From: an uncultured Clostridia bacterium
Lineage (GTDB): Bacteria; Bacillota; Clostridia; TANB77; CAG-465
Length of the DNA: 64,000 nucleotides
Direction of reading: 5' to 3'
Assembly: GCA_934130595.1 (NCBI GenBank)
Contig: CAKOYF010000008.1
Span: 5,248 to 69,247, forward strand
A model generated the notes under the pieces. That model worked only from the letters and a program-made list of their open reading frames with translations, had not been told where the DNA came from and ran no database searches. Shown in pieces: positions 48,846-57,516 of the stretch (position 1 is its first letter; the number at the start of each line of letters is the position of its first letter). The translations under genes and the position numbers were made by a program.

Positions 48846-49328
48846 ATGGAAAAAAGAGTACTATATCAAATAAAGACATTAGATAAGCTAATATTTAGAG
48901 CATTAATGGGAGATGTTGGATTTGATGAAAAGAGAATAGAGGAGATAAAGAAAAATAAGGTTATTACTCCAACTCAAATGTATATTATTTCATATATATT
49001 AAAATCACCAGAAGGAGAAGTTGAGCAAAAAGATTTAGAAAAAGTGCTAAACTTACGAAGAGCCACAGTTTCAGGTGTACTACATACTATGGAAAAAAAC
49101 GACTTAATAGTTAGGATAACTAATGAACTTGATACTAGAAAAAAGAAAATTAGATTAAATCCTAAAGCAGAAGAAATTTTTTGTGAAAACAGAAAAAATT
49201 TCGAAAAATTAGAAAAAATAGTAAGAAAAGATATTGAAGAAGAAGATTTAGAAGTTTTTTTTAGAGTAGTAGAAAAAATGAAACAAAATATAAAGAGTAA
49301 TGAAAATATTTTAAAAAAGGAAGGATAA
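48846..49328 (+). CDS. MarR family transcriptional regulator
   Basis: A 160-residue winged-helix regulator. ITPTQMYIISYIL leads to the helix-turn-helix VEQKDLEKVLNLRRATVSGVLHTMEKNDLI and the wing with TNELDTRKKKIRLNPKAEEI, the classical MarR R-x-x-D-x-R-x-K wing. It is followed 7 bp later by two ABC exporter genes, so it most likely represses this operon and responds to a transported compound. An AGGAGGTGA site supports the ATG. The ligand cannot be told. Confidence 0.92.
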   Translation: MEKRVLYQIKTLDKLIFRALMGDVGFDEKRIEEIKKNKVITPTQMYIISYILKSPEGEVEQKDLEKVLNLRRATVSGVLHTMEKNDLIVRITNELDTRKKKIRLNPKAEEIFCENRKNFEKLEKIVRKDIEEEDLEVFFRVVEKMKQNIKSNENILKKEG

Positions 49329-49335
49329 GCAATAT

Positions 49336-51099
49336 ATGTTAAAATTATTAAAAAACTTAAAGAAAAGAGATTGGATTTTGGCATTTTTCTGTATATTTTT
49401 TATAATAGGGCAAGTATGGCTTGAGTTAAAAATGCCAGATTATATGTCTGCAATAACAAGATTAGTTCAGACAGAAGGTAGTCAGATGAGTGATATTATA
49501 ACTAATGGTGCATATATGCTAGGATGTGCATTAGGAAGTTTAATACTTGCTGTATTTGCAGGATACCTTGCATCTACAGTATCATCAGATTTTTCAATGA
49601 TTACTAGAAAAAAGATTTTTGATAAAGTAGAAAATTTAAGTTTACAAGAAGTAAAACAATTTTCAACTAGTAGTTTAATTACAAGAACAACAAACGATAT
49701 TACACAGATACAAATGGTAGTATCAATGGGATTACAACTTATGATAAAAGCTCCTGTAACTGCTGTATGGGCAGTATTAAAAATATTAAATAAAGGATGG
49801 CAATGGAGTTTAGCAACAGGTATTGCAGTTGTAATACTACTTACTGTTATTTCTATACTTACAGCAGTAGTTATTCCAAAATTTAAAGTTGTTCAAAAAT
49901 TAATTGATAGAATAAATGGTGTAACACGTGAAAACTTAAATGGAATTAGAGTTGTAAGAGCTTTTAATGCAGAAGAATATCAAGAAGAAAAGTTTGAAAA
50001 TGTAAATACAAAGCTTACTAATCAACAAATATTTAACCAAAAAGCTTTTGCCTTTTTACAACCAGTAATGAATATGGTTATGCATACATTAACACTTGCA
50101 ATATACTTTATTGGTGCGTATTTGATACAAGCAGCTTTAATGTCACAAAAACTTACTTTGTTTAGTGATATGGTAGTATTTAGTTCATATTCAATGCAAG
50201 TAATAATGTCATTCTTAATGCTTGCAATGATATTTATGATGTTACCAAGAGCAGAAGTATCAGCAGAGCGTATTAATGAAGTTTTAGATACAGATATAAA
50301 TATAAAAGATGGAAAAGTATCTAAAGGAAAAGCTGATCAAGAAGGCACAGTAGAATTTAAAAATGTATCTTTTAAATATTCAGACGCAGATGAGTACTTA
50401 CTAAAAAATATTAGCTTTAAAGCAAATAAGGGAGAAACAATAGCATTTATTGGTTCTACAGGAAGTGGAAAATCTACTTTAATAAACCTAGTGCCTAGAT
50501 TTTATGATGCAACTGATGGAGAAGTATTAGTAGATGGTGTAAACGTAAAAGAGTATAAGCTAGAAGAACTATATAATAAAATAGGATATGTACCACAAAA
50601 AGCTGTTATGTTCAATGGAACAGTTTCAAGCAACGTTTCATATGGAGATAATGGAAAAGGCAATAAATCAAGTAAGAATATTAAAGAGGCAATTAGAGTA
50701 GCACAAGCTACTGAATTTGTTGAAAAAATGGAGAACACTTATGATGCACATATTGCTCAAGGTGGAACAAATGTATCTGGTGGACAAAAACAAAGACTTG
50801 CAATAGCAAGAGCAATAGCAAGAGATCCAGAAATATACATTTTTGACGATAGTTTCTCAGCACTAGATTATAAAACAGACGCAGTACTAAGAAAAGAGTT
50901 AAAAAAATATACTAAAGATGCAACATGTTTAATTGTAGCACAAAGAATAGGTACAATTATGAATGCAGATAAAATAATAGTTTTAGATGAAGGTGTAGTA
51001 GCAGGAATAGGAACTCATAAAGAATTACTTAGAAACTGTGAAGTATACCAACAAATAGCTTTATCTCAATTAACAAAGGAGGAATTAGAAAATGGCTAA
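49336..51099 (+). CDS. ABC exporter, subunit 1 with degenerate ATP site (heterodimeric MDR type)
   Basis: A 587-residue half-transporter: six-helix type IV membrane domain (about 1-310), then an ATPase domain. Walker A is GSTGSGKST (373-381) and the signature VSGGQKQR is canonical. Walker B reads IFDDSFSALD, where the catalytic Glu is Asp, and the switch His reads VAQR where most proteins have AHR. Such loss in one half is typical of BmrCD/TM287-like heterodimers. Its degenerate Walker B and switch combine with the altered signature (ISSGQ) of the next subunit in one ATP site. The second subunit's good Walker B pairs with the good signature here. It overlaps the next gene by 8 bp. Confidence 0.93.
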   Translation: MLKLLKNLKKRDWILAFFCIFFIIGQVWLELKMPDYMSAITRLVQTEGSQMSDIITNGAYMLGCALGSLILAVFAGYLASTVSSDFSMITRKKIFDKVENLSLQEVKQFSTSSLITRTTNDITQIQMVVSMGLQLMIKAPVTAVWAVLKILNKGWQWSLATGIAVVILLTVISILTAVVIPKFKVVQKLIDRINGVTRENLNGIRVVRAFNAEEYQEEKFENVNTKLTNQQIFNQKAFAFLQPVMNMVMHTLTLAIYFIGAYLIQAALMSQKLTLFSDMVVFSSYSMQVIMSFLMLAMIFMMLPRAEVSAERINEVLDTDINIKDGKVSKGKADQEGTVEFKNVSFKYSDADEYLLKNISFKANKGETIAFIGSTGSGKSTLINLVPRFYDATDGEVLVDGVNVKEYKLEELYNKIGYVPQKAVMFNGTVSSNVSYGDNGKGNKSSKNIKEAIRVAQATEFVEKMENTYDAHIAQGGTNVSGGQKQRLAIARAIARDPEIYIFDDSFSALDYKTDAVLRKELKKYTKDATCLIVAQRIGTIMNADKIIVLDEGVVAGIGTHKELLRNCEVYQQIALSQLTKEELENG

Positions 51100-53473
51100 T
51101 CAAGAAAGAAACAGTACTAGACCTCAAAGACATGGACCAATGAGAGGACCAGGTGGCGGAATGGGTGCTCCAGGAGAAAAAGCTAAAGATTTTAATGGTG
51201 CTGTTAAAAGATTATTTAAAGAATTAAATAAATTTAAAGTATTAATGGCTGTTTCTTTAATTCTTGCAGCTGTAAGTGCAGTTATAACAATTCTTGCACC
51301 AGATAAGCTAACTAGTTTAACAGATAGTATATCTGAAGGACTTGTTGTTAATAAAGATGGTCTACAAGAGATAATAAGTGTATCATCAGAAGGCCTAAAT
51401 CAAGAAAAACTTCAAAGCGTTATGCCACAAATACTTAATCTTAACATAGATACGCAAAAAGTTATGCAAATAATGAGAAATGAAAGCATATCATTAGAAG
51501 ATAAGCAAGCATTCCAAGAATTTATTAAAAGTATTTCACAAAGTAATGATAATATATTTAAAAAGATTGGAGAGTTGCCAGAAGATATATTAACTCAAAT
51601 ATTACCAGAATCTGAATACGAAAATATAACTGTAACAACACAAGATAAAATTGAACTTTTAAATGCTTTAAAAAGCGAAAATGCAGATAATATTAAAGAT
51701 ATAACTTTACCAGATAGTATTATTCAAATACTATTTAGTGATACTACTATAGATAATGTAGAAGTATCTGCAAAAGATCAATATGAATTCTTAAAAATAG
51801 CAAGTTCTTTAGGAGAAAATGTTACTGCTAGCCAGTTATATGAAAAAATAGATCAAATGCCAGCTAGTGTACAAGAAATAGTTAAACCTAATATGGATAT
51901 TCAAAAAATAAGAAATATAGCTTTGGTATTACTATGCATGTATTTTGCAAGTGCTATGTTTGGATTTATCCAAGCTTTAGCAATGACAGATGTAGCAAAC
52001 AAATTTGCTAAACAATTAAGAAGTAATATTTCTAAAAAAATAAATAAATTACCACTTAGTTATTTTGATCAACATGAAACAGGAGATATATTATCTAGAG
52101 TCACAAATGATGTAGATACAATAGCTCAGTCAATGAACCAATCACTTGCATCATTAGTTACTAGTACAGTACTATTTATAGGCTCTATAATTATGATGTT
52201 CTATACAAACTGGATATTAGCACTGACTGCAATAATATCAAGTTTAATTGGATTTGTAGGAATGATATTTATACTAAATAAATCTCAAAAATACTTTACT
52301 GCAAGACAGGTAGAACTTGGAAACTTAAATGGACATATTGAAGAGATATATTCTGGTCTTAATGTTGTAAAAGTATATAATGGTAAAAAACAAGCTGATG
52401 AAGAATTTGATAAATTAAATAAAAAAGTATGTGATAGTAACAGAAAAAGCCAATTCTTATCTGGTTTAATGCAACCACTTATGGGATTTATTGGTAACTT
52501 TGGATACGTAGCTGTTTGTATAGCTGGTGCTTTACTTACTATGAATGGAAATATATCATTTGGTGTAATTATTGCATTTATTGTATATGTAAGATTATTT
52601 ACAAATCCACTTTCTCAAATTGCACAAGCTATGACTTCATTACAATCAACAGCAGCTGCAAGTGAAAGAGTTTTTGAATTCTTAGATGAAAAAGAAATGT
52701 CAGATCAAAAAGATGCAACTAAAAAACTAGATAAATCAAAGGTAAAAGGAAAAATAGAATTTGAAAATGTTGTATTCCAATATGACAATAACGATAAACC
52801 AACTATTAAGAATTTCACAGCAACAGCTTTACCTGGTCAAAAAGTAGCAATAGTTGGTCCAACTGGTGCTGGTAAAACAACAATGGTAAACCTACTTATG
52901 AAATTCTATGAAATAAATTCAGGAGATATAAAAATTGATGGAGTATCAACTAAAGATCTTACAAGAGAAAATATCCATGATTTATTTACAATGGTTTTAC
53001 AAGATACATGGTTGTTTGAAGGAACAATAAAAGAAAACATTATATACAATAGAAAAAATATAACAGATAAACAAATTGTTGAAGTTTGTAAAGATGTTGG
53101 AATAAATCATTTCATTAAGACATTACCAAATGGATATGATTCAAAATTAAATGAAAATGATGGAATTTCATCAGGACAGAGACAATTATTAACAATTGCT
53201 AGAGGAATGCTTGATGATGCACCTTTCTTAATACTAGATGAGGCAACATCAAACGTTGATACAAGAACTGAAGAATTAGTTCAAAAGGCAATGGATAAAT
53301 TGACAGAAGGTAGAACTTCATTTATAATTGCTCACAGATTATCTACAATAAAGAATGCAGATTTAATTCTTGTTATGAAAGAAGGAAATATAATAGAGCA
53401 AGGAAACCATGAACAACTTATGGCTAAAAATGGAGCATATGCTGAGTTATACAATTCTCAATTTGAATTATAA
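51092..53473 (+). CDS. ABC exporter, subunit 2 with large extracytoplasmic insert
   Basis: A 793-residue half-transporter, longer than the usual 600. After a Gly/Pro-rich cytoplasmic start (MRGPGGGMGAPG) and the first helix (about 52-72), roughly 200 extra residues of helical acidic sequence precede the second helix (about 275-300), so they lie outside the cell. The ATPase domain has GPTGAGKTT and canonical Walker B ILDEATSNVD with IIAHRLST, but the signature is ISSGQRQL where LSGGQ is usual. It forms a heterodimer with the previous gene. The insert could gate or bind a substrate such as a peptide or lipid-linked antibiotic; this is inference. A GGAGG site supports the ATG. Confidence 0.93.
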   Translation: MANQERNSTRPQRHGPMRGPGGGMGAPGEKAKDFNGAVKRLFKELNKFKVLMAVSLILAAVSAVITILAPDKLTSLTDSISEGLVVNKDGLQEIISVSSEGLNQEKLQSVMPQILNLNIDTQKVMQIMRNESISLEDKQAFQEFIKSISQSNDNIFKKIGELPEDILTQILPESEYENITVTTQDKIELLNALKSENADNIKDITLPDSIIQILFSDTTIDNVEVSAKDQYEFLKIASSLGENVTASQLYEKIDQMPASVQEIVKPNMDIQKIRNIALVLLCMYFASAMFGFIQALAMTDVANKFAKQLRSNISKKINKLPLSYFDQHETGDILSRVTNDVDTIAQSMNQSLASLVTSTVLFIGSIIMMFYTNWILALTAIISSLIGFVGMIFILNKSQKYFTARQVELGNLNGHIEEIYSGLNVVKVYNGKKQADEEFDKLNKKVCDSNRKSQFLSGLMQPLMGFIGNFGYVAVCIAGALLTMNGNISFGVIIAFIVYVRLFTNPLSQIAQAMTSLQSTAAASERVFEFLDEKEMSDQKDATKKLDKSKVKGKIEFENVVFQYDNNDKPTIKNFTATALPGQKVAIVGPTGAGKTTMVNLLMKFYEINSGDIKIDGVSTKDLTRENIHDLFTMVLQDTWLFEGTIKENIIYNRKNITDKQIVEVCKDVGINHFIKTLPNGYDSKLNENDGISSGQRQLLTIARGMLDDAPFLILDEATSNVDTRTEELVQKAMDKLTEGRTSFIIAHRLSTIKNADLILVMKEGNIIEQGNHEQLMAKNGAYAELYNSQFEL

Positions 53474-53485
53474 TATATTATTAAA

Positions 53486-53523
53486 AAAGTAGCACTTATA
53501 TTAGAAAGTGCTACTTTTTTTGT
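53486..53523 (+). terminator. Terminator of the ABC exporter operon
   Basis: A 12-bp stem (AAAGTAGCACTT with AAGTGCTACTTT) and T run. Confidence 0.9.
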
Positions 53524-53542
53524 GTAAGTTTTGTGAACTTCA

Positions 53543-53571
53543 TTGACTACTTATGTAAACTATGGTAAAAT
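53543..53571 (+). promoter_or_regulatory. Promoter of the compositionally atypical gene
   Basis: TTGACT (53543-53548), a 17-bp spacer and TAAAAT (53566-53571). Confidence 0.6.
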
Positions 53572-53635
53572 GCAATCAGGCTTTGGTTGAATAGTATGAT
53601 TTATAATTAGATTATATGTAAGGAGGAATATGCTA

Positions 53636-54235
53636 ATGAAGAAAGTCAGAATCGAACAAGGAAGCTTAATTGCCTATATTGAACACTCTGATGTTGAACT
53701 TTTAGTAGATACTAAGGAGGTAGTTCCAAAAACTTTTTGGGAGGAGGAATCCATGAAAAATGGAGGCTGTGATCAAGACGGATATTATCGTATATCCAAT
53801 TTGAGTAATGTAAATTACATCAAGTCATCACCGTTTATTCCAAATGTGGATTATCTTTCTAAGCTTAGCAGGCAGGAAGTCGCAAGAATGGCTCATGAAG
53901 CCGCGTCTAACAACAGGAAACTAGTTGAGATACTAGGTAAACTGTACTCTAGGATTTCACTAGAAGATAATGAGGTAAAAGCCTTAGAGGACAATGTGGC
54001 GTTAAGAGATGACGTTACAAGTGAGTTACAAAAGAAAGCTTTTGTGACAGACGATTTTTCTCAGGAGGCAAGATTTTTAGCTGTTGAAGAGGCAGTCATA
54101 AGACAGTCTAAGCACTATGAAGAAAGCTTGAGTGAGTATTTGAAAACACTTGCTCCAAAGAGTAAGGAGGATGAGCCTAAAAAACTCACTAAGAAAAGAA
54201 GATCTTTAAGGAGTCTGTTCAAATTAGACAAGTAA
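53636..54235 (+). CDS. Unknown protein with atypical base composition
   Basis: A 199-residue protein from ATG 53636, where AGGAGG has good spacing; the ATG at 53630 is too close. The first 20 residues suggest strands, then YLSKLSRQEVARMAHEAASNNRKLVEIL and two later charged helices, ending with a basic KKLTKKRRSLRSLFK tail. No membrane segment and no motif I recognise. The DNA stands out: counted by eye, 53881-53940 has 27 G+C of 60 and 53941-54000 has 24, with AGG, GCC and GCG codons that are scarce in neighbours. This suggests a different origin or strong codon selection. It has its own promoter and terminator. Confidence 0.6.
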   Translation: MKKVRIEQGSLIAYIEHSDVELLVDTKEVVPKTFWEEESMKNGGCDQDGYYRISNLSNVNYIKSSPFIPNVDYLSKLSRQEVARMAHEAASNNRKLVEILGKLYSRISLEDNEVKALEDNVALRDDVTSELQKKAFVTDDFSQEARFLAVEEAVIRQSKHYEESLSEYLKTLAPKSKEDEPKKLTKKRRSLRSLFKLDK

Positions 54236-54255
54236 GCAAAACTTGTAAACCCACA

Positions 54256-54287
54256 AAAGAGAGAAATTAATTTTTCTCTCTTTATTC
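54256..54287 (+). terminator. Terminator after the atypical gene
   Basis: An 11-bp stem (AAAGAGAGAAA with TTTCTCTCTTT) and a short loop. Confidence 0.8.
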
Positions 54288-54335
54288 ACGTAAAATTTAA
54301 CTTATACATATAATGATAAAAGGAGGTAACATTAT

Positions 54336-54827
54336 ATGTATAATGAATATAATAAATATGGATATTATTATGGATATCCAAGATGTAATAGAAATAATAC
54401 TGTTGTAGACGATGAACTAATATCTTTAGATAAAGCTGTTGAGGGAATTTTAAACTCAATTAAAAACGAAAAAGAGGATGAGGTGTTTTACACTAATCTA
54501 ATAGAAATGGCACCAGATGATGCTAAAGATATTATATCAAGTATTAGAGATGATGAGACAAGACATAATGAAATACTAAGATTTGTATATAGTAATATAA
54601 CAGGAGAAGTTGCTAAAAATAGTGATGAAAATGTTCAGAAGCAAGAAATGACATATGCAGAAGGATTAGAAAAGGCATTTTTTGATGAGATAGCAGCTGT
54701 GAAAAAATATAGAAGAATAATGGGCGCTATGCCAAATACTAAACTACATACATTATTAATGTCAATCATGACAGATGAATTACGTCATGCATCACTATAT
54801 AACTATTTAATACATAAAAATCATTAA
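54336..54827 (+). CDS. Ferritin-like (rubrerythrin-type) di-iron protein
   Basis: A 163-residue four-helix protein. Iron ligands appear in two halves: KNEKEDEVFYTNLI and DDETRHNEIL (E-x-x-H) in the first, then EKAFFDEIAAVKKYRRI and MTDELRHASLYNYL (E-x-x-H) in the second, the pattern of the ferritin/rubrerythrin fold. It lacks the rubredoxin tail of true rubrerythrin. A Tyr-rich leader YNEYNKYGYYYGYP precedes it. It may manage iron or peroxide stress. An AAGGAGGT site supports the ATG. It sits upstream of the thioredoxin/FTR pair but has its own hairpin behind it. Confidence 0.8.
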   Translation: MYNEYNKYGYYYGYPRCNRNNTVVDDELISLDKAVEGILNSIKNEKEDEVFYTNLIEMAPDDAKDIISSIRDDETRHNEILRFVYSNITGEVAKNSDENVQKQEMTYAEGLEKAFFDEIAAVKKYRRIMGAMPNTKLHTLLMSIMTDELRHASLYNYLIHKNH

Positions 54828-54835
54828 AAAATAAT

Positions 54836-54892
54836 AAGATAGAAACAAGTAAAGTAGCAAAATGTCGCTTTATATGTTTCTGTCTTTGTTTT
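54836..54892 (+). terminator. Probable terminator after the ferritin-like gene
   Basis: AGATAGAAACA pairs with TGTTTCTGTCTT around a roughly 27-nt loop and is followed by a T-rich run. The fit is imperfect. Confidence 0.5.
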
Positions 54893-54894
54893 TA

Positions 54895-54923
54895 TTTACA
54901 AAGATTATTTGATGTTATATAAT
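54895..54923 (+). promoter_or_regulatory. Promoter of the thioredoxin-FTR pair
   Basis: TTTACA (54895-54900), a 17-bp spacer and TATAAT (54918-54923). Confidence 0.75.
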
Positions 54924-54955
54924 AATGTATAGCAATTAACAGAGGAGGAAGTAGA

Positions 54956-55273
54956 ATGTTAAGACATGCAAATGAAGAAGATTTTAATAAAAAATTAGAT
55001 GAATCAAGTAAAGTTGTATTAGTAGATTTTTTTGCAACTTGGTGTGGACCATGTCAAATGTTATCACCAATACTAGAAAAAATCTCAAACTCAAGAGTAG
55101 ATTTTGATATAATAAAAGTAGATGTTGATGAAGCAAGAAAACTAGCTGAAAAACTAGGCATTGAAGTTGTTCCAACAATGTTTATATATAAAGATAAAAA
55201 GCCTGTAAGAAAAATTGAGGGTGTATTAGATGAAAATGAAATAATAAATATTATGGGTGAATATATAGATTAG
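54956..55273 (+). CDS. trxA: Thioredoxin
   Basis: A 105-residue thioredoxin with the active site ATWCGPCQML (Cys30 and Cys33), the VVPT cis-proline loop (about 72-75), and the standard alternation of strands and helices. It reduces protein disulfides in the cytoplasm. No thioredoxin reductase gene is in the window; instead the following gene encodes an FTR-like iron-sulfur reductase, which may supply its electrons. A GAGGAGG site supports the ATG. Confidence 0.95.
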   Translation: MLRHANEEDFNKKLDESSKVVLVDFFATWCGPCQMLSPILEKISNSRVDFDIIKVDVDEARKLAEKLGIEVVPTMFIYKDKKPVRKIEGVLDENEIINIMGEYID

Positions 55274-55286
55274 GGAGTAGATGCAC

Positions 55287-55484
55287 ATGAAAGGATACAT
55301 AGTAAATCCAGATAAGAAATATGTTGAAAAAATAATAGAGGGAATTTATAGAAAAGATGGACATTGTCCATGTAGAATAAATGTAGATGATACAACATTG
55401 TGTCCATGTGACGAATTTATAGAAAAAAAGATATGTAGATGTAAATTATATGTTCCTATAGATAAAGATTATGTAACAAAATAG
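55287..55484 (+). CDS. Ferredoxin:thioredoxin reductase catalytic-subunit-like protein
   Basis: A 65-residue protein from ATG 55287 (GGGAG site at good spacing; ATG 55281 is too close). The six cysteines are arranged CPC-x9-CPC-x8-CRC (27/29, 39/41, 50/52), matching the catalytic subunit of ferredoxin:thioredoxin reductase (CPC-x16-CPC-x8-CHC in plants and cyanobacteria). That protein carries a [4Fe-4S] cluster beside a redox disulfide; by alignment the disulfide would be Cys29-Cys52. The loop is shorter and the conserved His of CHC is Arg here. It is placed directly after thioredoxin (7-13 bp), so a ferredoxin-to-thioredoxin electron path is the most likely role. Confidence 0.8.
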   Translation: MKGYIVNPDKKYVEKIIEGIYRKDGHCPCRINVDDTTLCPCDEFIEKKICRCKLYVPIDKDYVTK

Positions 55485-55533
55485 TAGAAAAATGATGAAA
55501 AATGTGTATAAAAACAATTTATCAATATAAGTG

Positions 55534-55562
55534 TTGAATATTTTTAATTGATGTGATACACT
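55534..55562 (+). promoter_or_regulatory. Promoter of the coiled-coil pair
   Basis: TTGAAT (55534-55539), a 17-bp spacer and TACACT (55557-55562). Confidence 0.6.
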
Positions 55563-55584
55563 CTTGTGTATAAGAGGTGTTTAT

Positions 55585-56376
55585 ATGCGTTTATATAATC
55601 TTGATGATAAAATTACGAATAAGTCATACGAAGTATTAAATAGTCATATAGAAGATCAAAGACAAATCGACACAATAAGAGTAAGTGAGATAAGAAACCA
55701 GTGCAAAGATATATTACAAAGACATGGAATTTTTGAAGATAGAAAAAATGGTGCAATATATCAAGCTATGGAAAAAGAACTAGGAAATCTTGAAAGAAAT
55801 ATAGATTACTTTAATGAATACTATTTTGAGGAATTTACTAAAAGTAGAATAGATTTGGGTATTGAAAATATAACATCTAAGATAGATAGTCTAGAGCAAA
55901 ATATAGAATTTGTATATGAAGATGATACTAATAAATATAATAAGGCAAATAGTGAACAAAATATAAAAAATATGCTATTTACATTTTTTGAGAGTTATAA
56001 AAATAACACTATAAATCTACTTTTAAAGTCTGGATATAGTCCTAATATGGTTGAAGATATAGAAGAAGATATATTAGAATATGTTACTTCAAAATCTTCT
56101 GATGTATTAACTGAAAAAATATCTAGAGATAGAATAAAAACATTAGATTCACTAAGTAAAGGGTTAAATGAGATTTCTGTTAGTGCAATTAATGAAGCAG
56201 AAGCAAGATTTTATTGTGAGTTAAATGGACAAGTATTTGATGATTTAAAAGAAAAAAGAGATAGTATACGAAAAAAAGCGCAAAGACTTGAAGAAATAAG
56301 AATGCAGATATCAAGTTTAGATTTAAAAGCAAATGAGTTAACAAAAGTTTCAAATGATGAAAGGATACTTTTATAG
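55585..56376 (+). CDS. Coiled-coil protein of unknown function
   Basis: A 263-residue, mostly helical acidic protein from ATG 55585, which has a GAGGTG site; the upstream TTG at 55564 is not supported. Helices with heptad-like Leu/Ile include SEIRNQCKDILQRHGIF, ITSKIDSLEQNIEFVY and a C-terminal run (FDDLKEKRDSIRKKAQRLEEI) that is a likely coiled coil. No signal peptide or membrane helix. The next gene starts within 10 nt and is also charged and helical, so they probably form a complex. I recognise no family. It resembles the cassette proteins at 4.7-10.2 kb in style only. Confidence 0.6.
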   Translation: MRLYNLDDKITNKSYEVLNSHIEDQRQIDTIRVSEIRNQCKDILQRHGIFEDRKNGAIYQAMEKELGNLERNIDYFNEYYFEEFTKSRIDLGIENITSKIDSLEQNIEFVYEDDTNKYNKANSEQNIKNMLFTFFESYKNNTINLLLKSGYSPNMVEDIEEDILEYVTSKSSDVLTEKISRDRIKTLDSLSKGLNEISVSAINEAEARFYCELNGQVFDDLKEKRDSIRKKAQRLEEIRMQISSLDLKANELTKVSNDERILL

Positions 56377-56385
56377 GTGGCTATG

Positions 56386-56745
56386 ATGAAAAACACAAGG
56401 AGTTTGGCAGTTGTATCTGAAGAAAGCCTTATAACTAAAATTATTAGAAGTCTTAAGAATTTCTTAAATATAAAAAAAGAAAGTAAAGAAGAAAATACCA
56501 ATAGAAGAGCAACAGTAATAAAAACTGAAAAAATTGAAAGAAGAGCTTCTAAAAATATTACATTGAATGATTTAAATAATCTAGAAAATAATATATCTAA
56601 AAATATCGATTACATAAATGAACTTGATGAAGATGAGCTAGATTCATTAGATGAGTATTATGACTTTAGAATAAATGAGTTAGAATCAATTTTAAATGAT
56701 AAAAAATCAAAGTATTTTAAGTTAATTTCTTCTAGGAGAATATAG
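56386..56745 (+). CDS. Small basic/acidic helical protein of unknown function
   Basis: About 119 residues. Two ATG codons (56383, 56386) follow an AGGTGG site; a GTG at 56377 is inside that site. I use 56386 for spacing. The first half is basic (SLITKIIRSLKNFLNIKK...RRATVIKTEKIERRA), the second acidic and helical (LNDLNNLENNISKNIDYINELDEDELDSLDEYY). Charge asymmetry may allow it to bridge a nucleic acid or membrane and the upstream protein; this is speculation. It ends the operon at a terminator. No family recognised. Confidence 0.6.
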   Translation: MKNTRSLAVVSEESLITKIIRSLKNFLNIKKESKEENTNRRATVIKTEKIERRASKNITLNDLNNLENNISKNIDYINELDEDELDSLDEYYDFRINELESILNDKKSKYFKLISSRRI

Positions 56746-56749
56746 GTAA

Positions 56750-56781
56750 AAATACCATACATTTTGTATGGTATTTTTTCG
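56750..56781 (+). terminator. Terminator after the coiled-coil pair
   Basis: An 11-bp stem (AAATACCATAC with GTATGGTATTT) and T run. Confidence 0.9.
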
Positions 56782-56843
56782 GTTACACTTTATCATAAAT
56801 AGATTAAAATTATATTACAAAGTAGAAATTAATATTGCGTTTA

Positions 56844-56852
56844 TGCTATAAT
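56844..56852 (+). promoter_or_regulatory. Extended -10 promoter of the UlaG-like gene
   Basis: TGCTATAAT is an extended -10 element with no good -35. Confidence 0.55.
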
Positions 56853-56871
56853 CAAATCAAGAGGTGTTAGT

Positions 56872-57504
56872 ATGATAGAAGATTTTAAAGTGTTATGCCA
56901 TAGTGCAATAAGGATAGCAGCAGACAACAAAGTAATATATATAGACCCTTTTGGTATAGATGAAGAATACAATGATGCAGACTACATCTGTATAACACAT
57001 GCGCATTATGATCATTTTTCACCAGATGATATTTTAAAAGTTAAAAATGATAATAGCATTATTCTTATAACTGAAGATATATATGTAAATGTGTTAAAAA
57101 TGGGATTTAAGGAAAATAAGATAGTTATTGTAGATCCTGGAAAAAAATATAATATAAATGGATTATATGTAGAGACTATAAATGCATATAATATTGGAAA
57201 AACTTTTCATCCGAAAGAAAATGGTTGGGTAGGATATATTTTAAATTTTGAATATGAAAGAGTATATATTGCAGGAGACACAGATATAACACCAGAGGCG
57301 TTAAAAGTTAAATGTGACTTAGCTTTTTTGCCAGTTGGAGGAACATATACAATGGATTATGCAGAGGCAGCTAAACTTGCAAACGCTATAGAACCAACAA
57401 TTGTTGTACCAATTCATTATGGAAAAATTGTTGGAACACAACAAGATGCTAGAAACTTTAAATGCCTATTAAATAATAAGATAGAATGTAGAATAATGAT
57501 ATAA
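56872..57504 (+). CDS. Metallo-beta-lactamase superfamily hydrolase (UlaG-like)
   Basis: A 210-residue metal-dependent hydrolase. The HxHxDH motif reads THAHYDHFSP (about 42-51). YIAGDTDITPEA carries the bridging Asp, and VVPIHYG is the last ligand block. CHSAIRIAADNKVIYIDPFG at the start is the UlaG/YfhB-like opening. The substrate is unknown; relatives cleave lactones or phosphodiesters. It starts the pair with the DUF3298-like gene (12-bp gap). Confidence 0.87.
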   Translation: MIEDFKVLCHSAIRIAADNKVIYIDPFGIDEEYNDADYICITHAHYDHFSPDDILKVKNDNSIILITEDIYVNVLKMGFKENKIVIVDPGKKYNINGLYVETINAYNIGKTFHPKENGWVGYILNFEYERVYIAGDTDITPEALKVKCDLAFLPVGGTYTMDYAEAAKLANAIEPTIVVPIHYGKIVGTQQDARNFKCLLNNKIECRIMI

Positions 57505-57516
57505 TGGAGGTATTAT

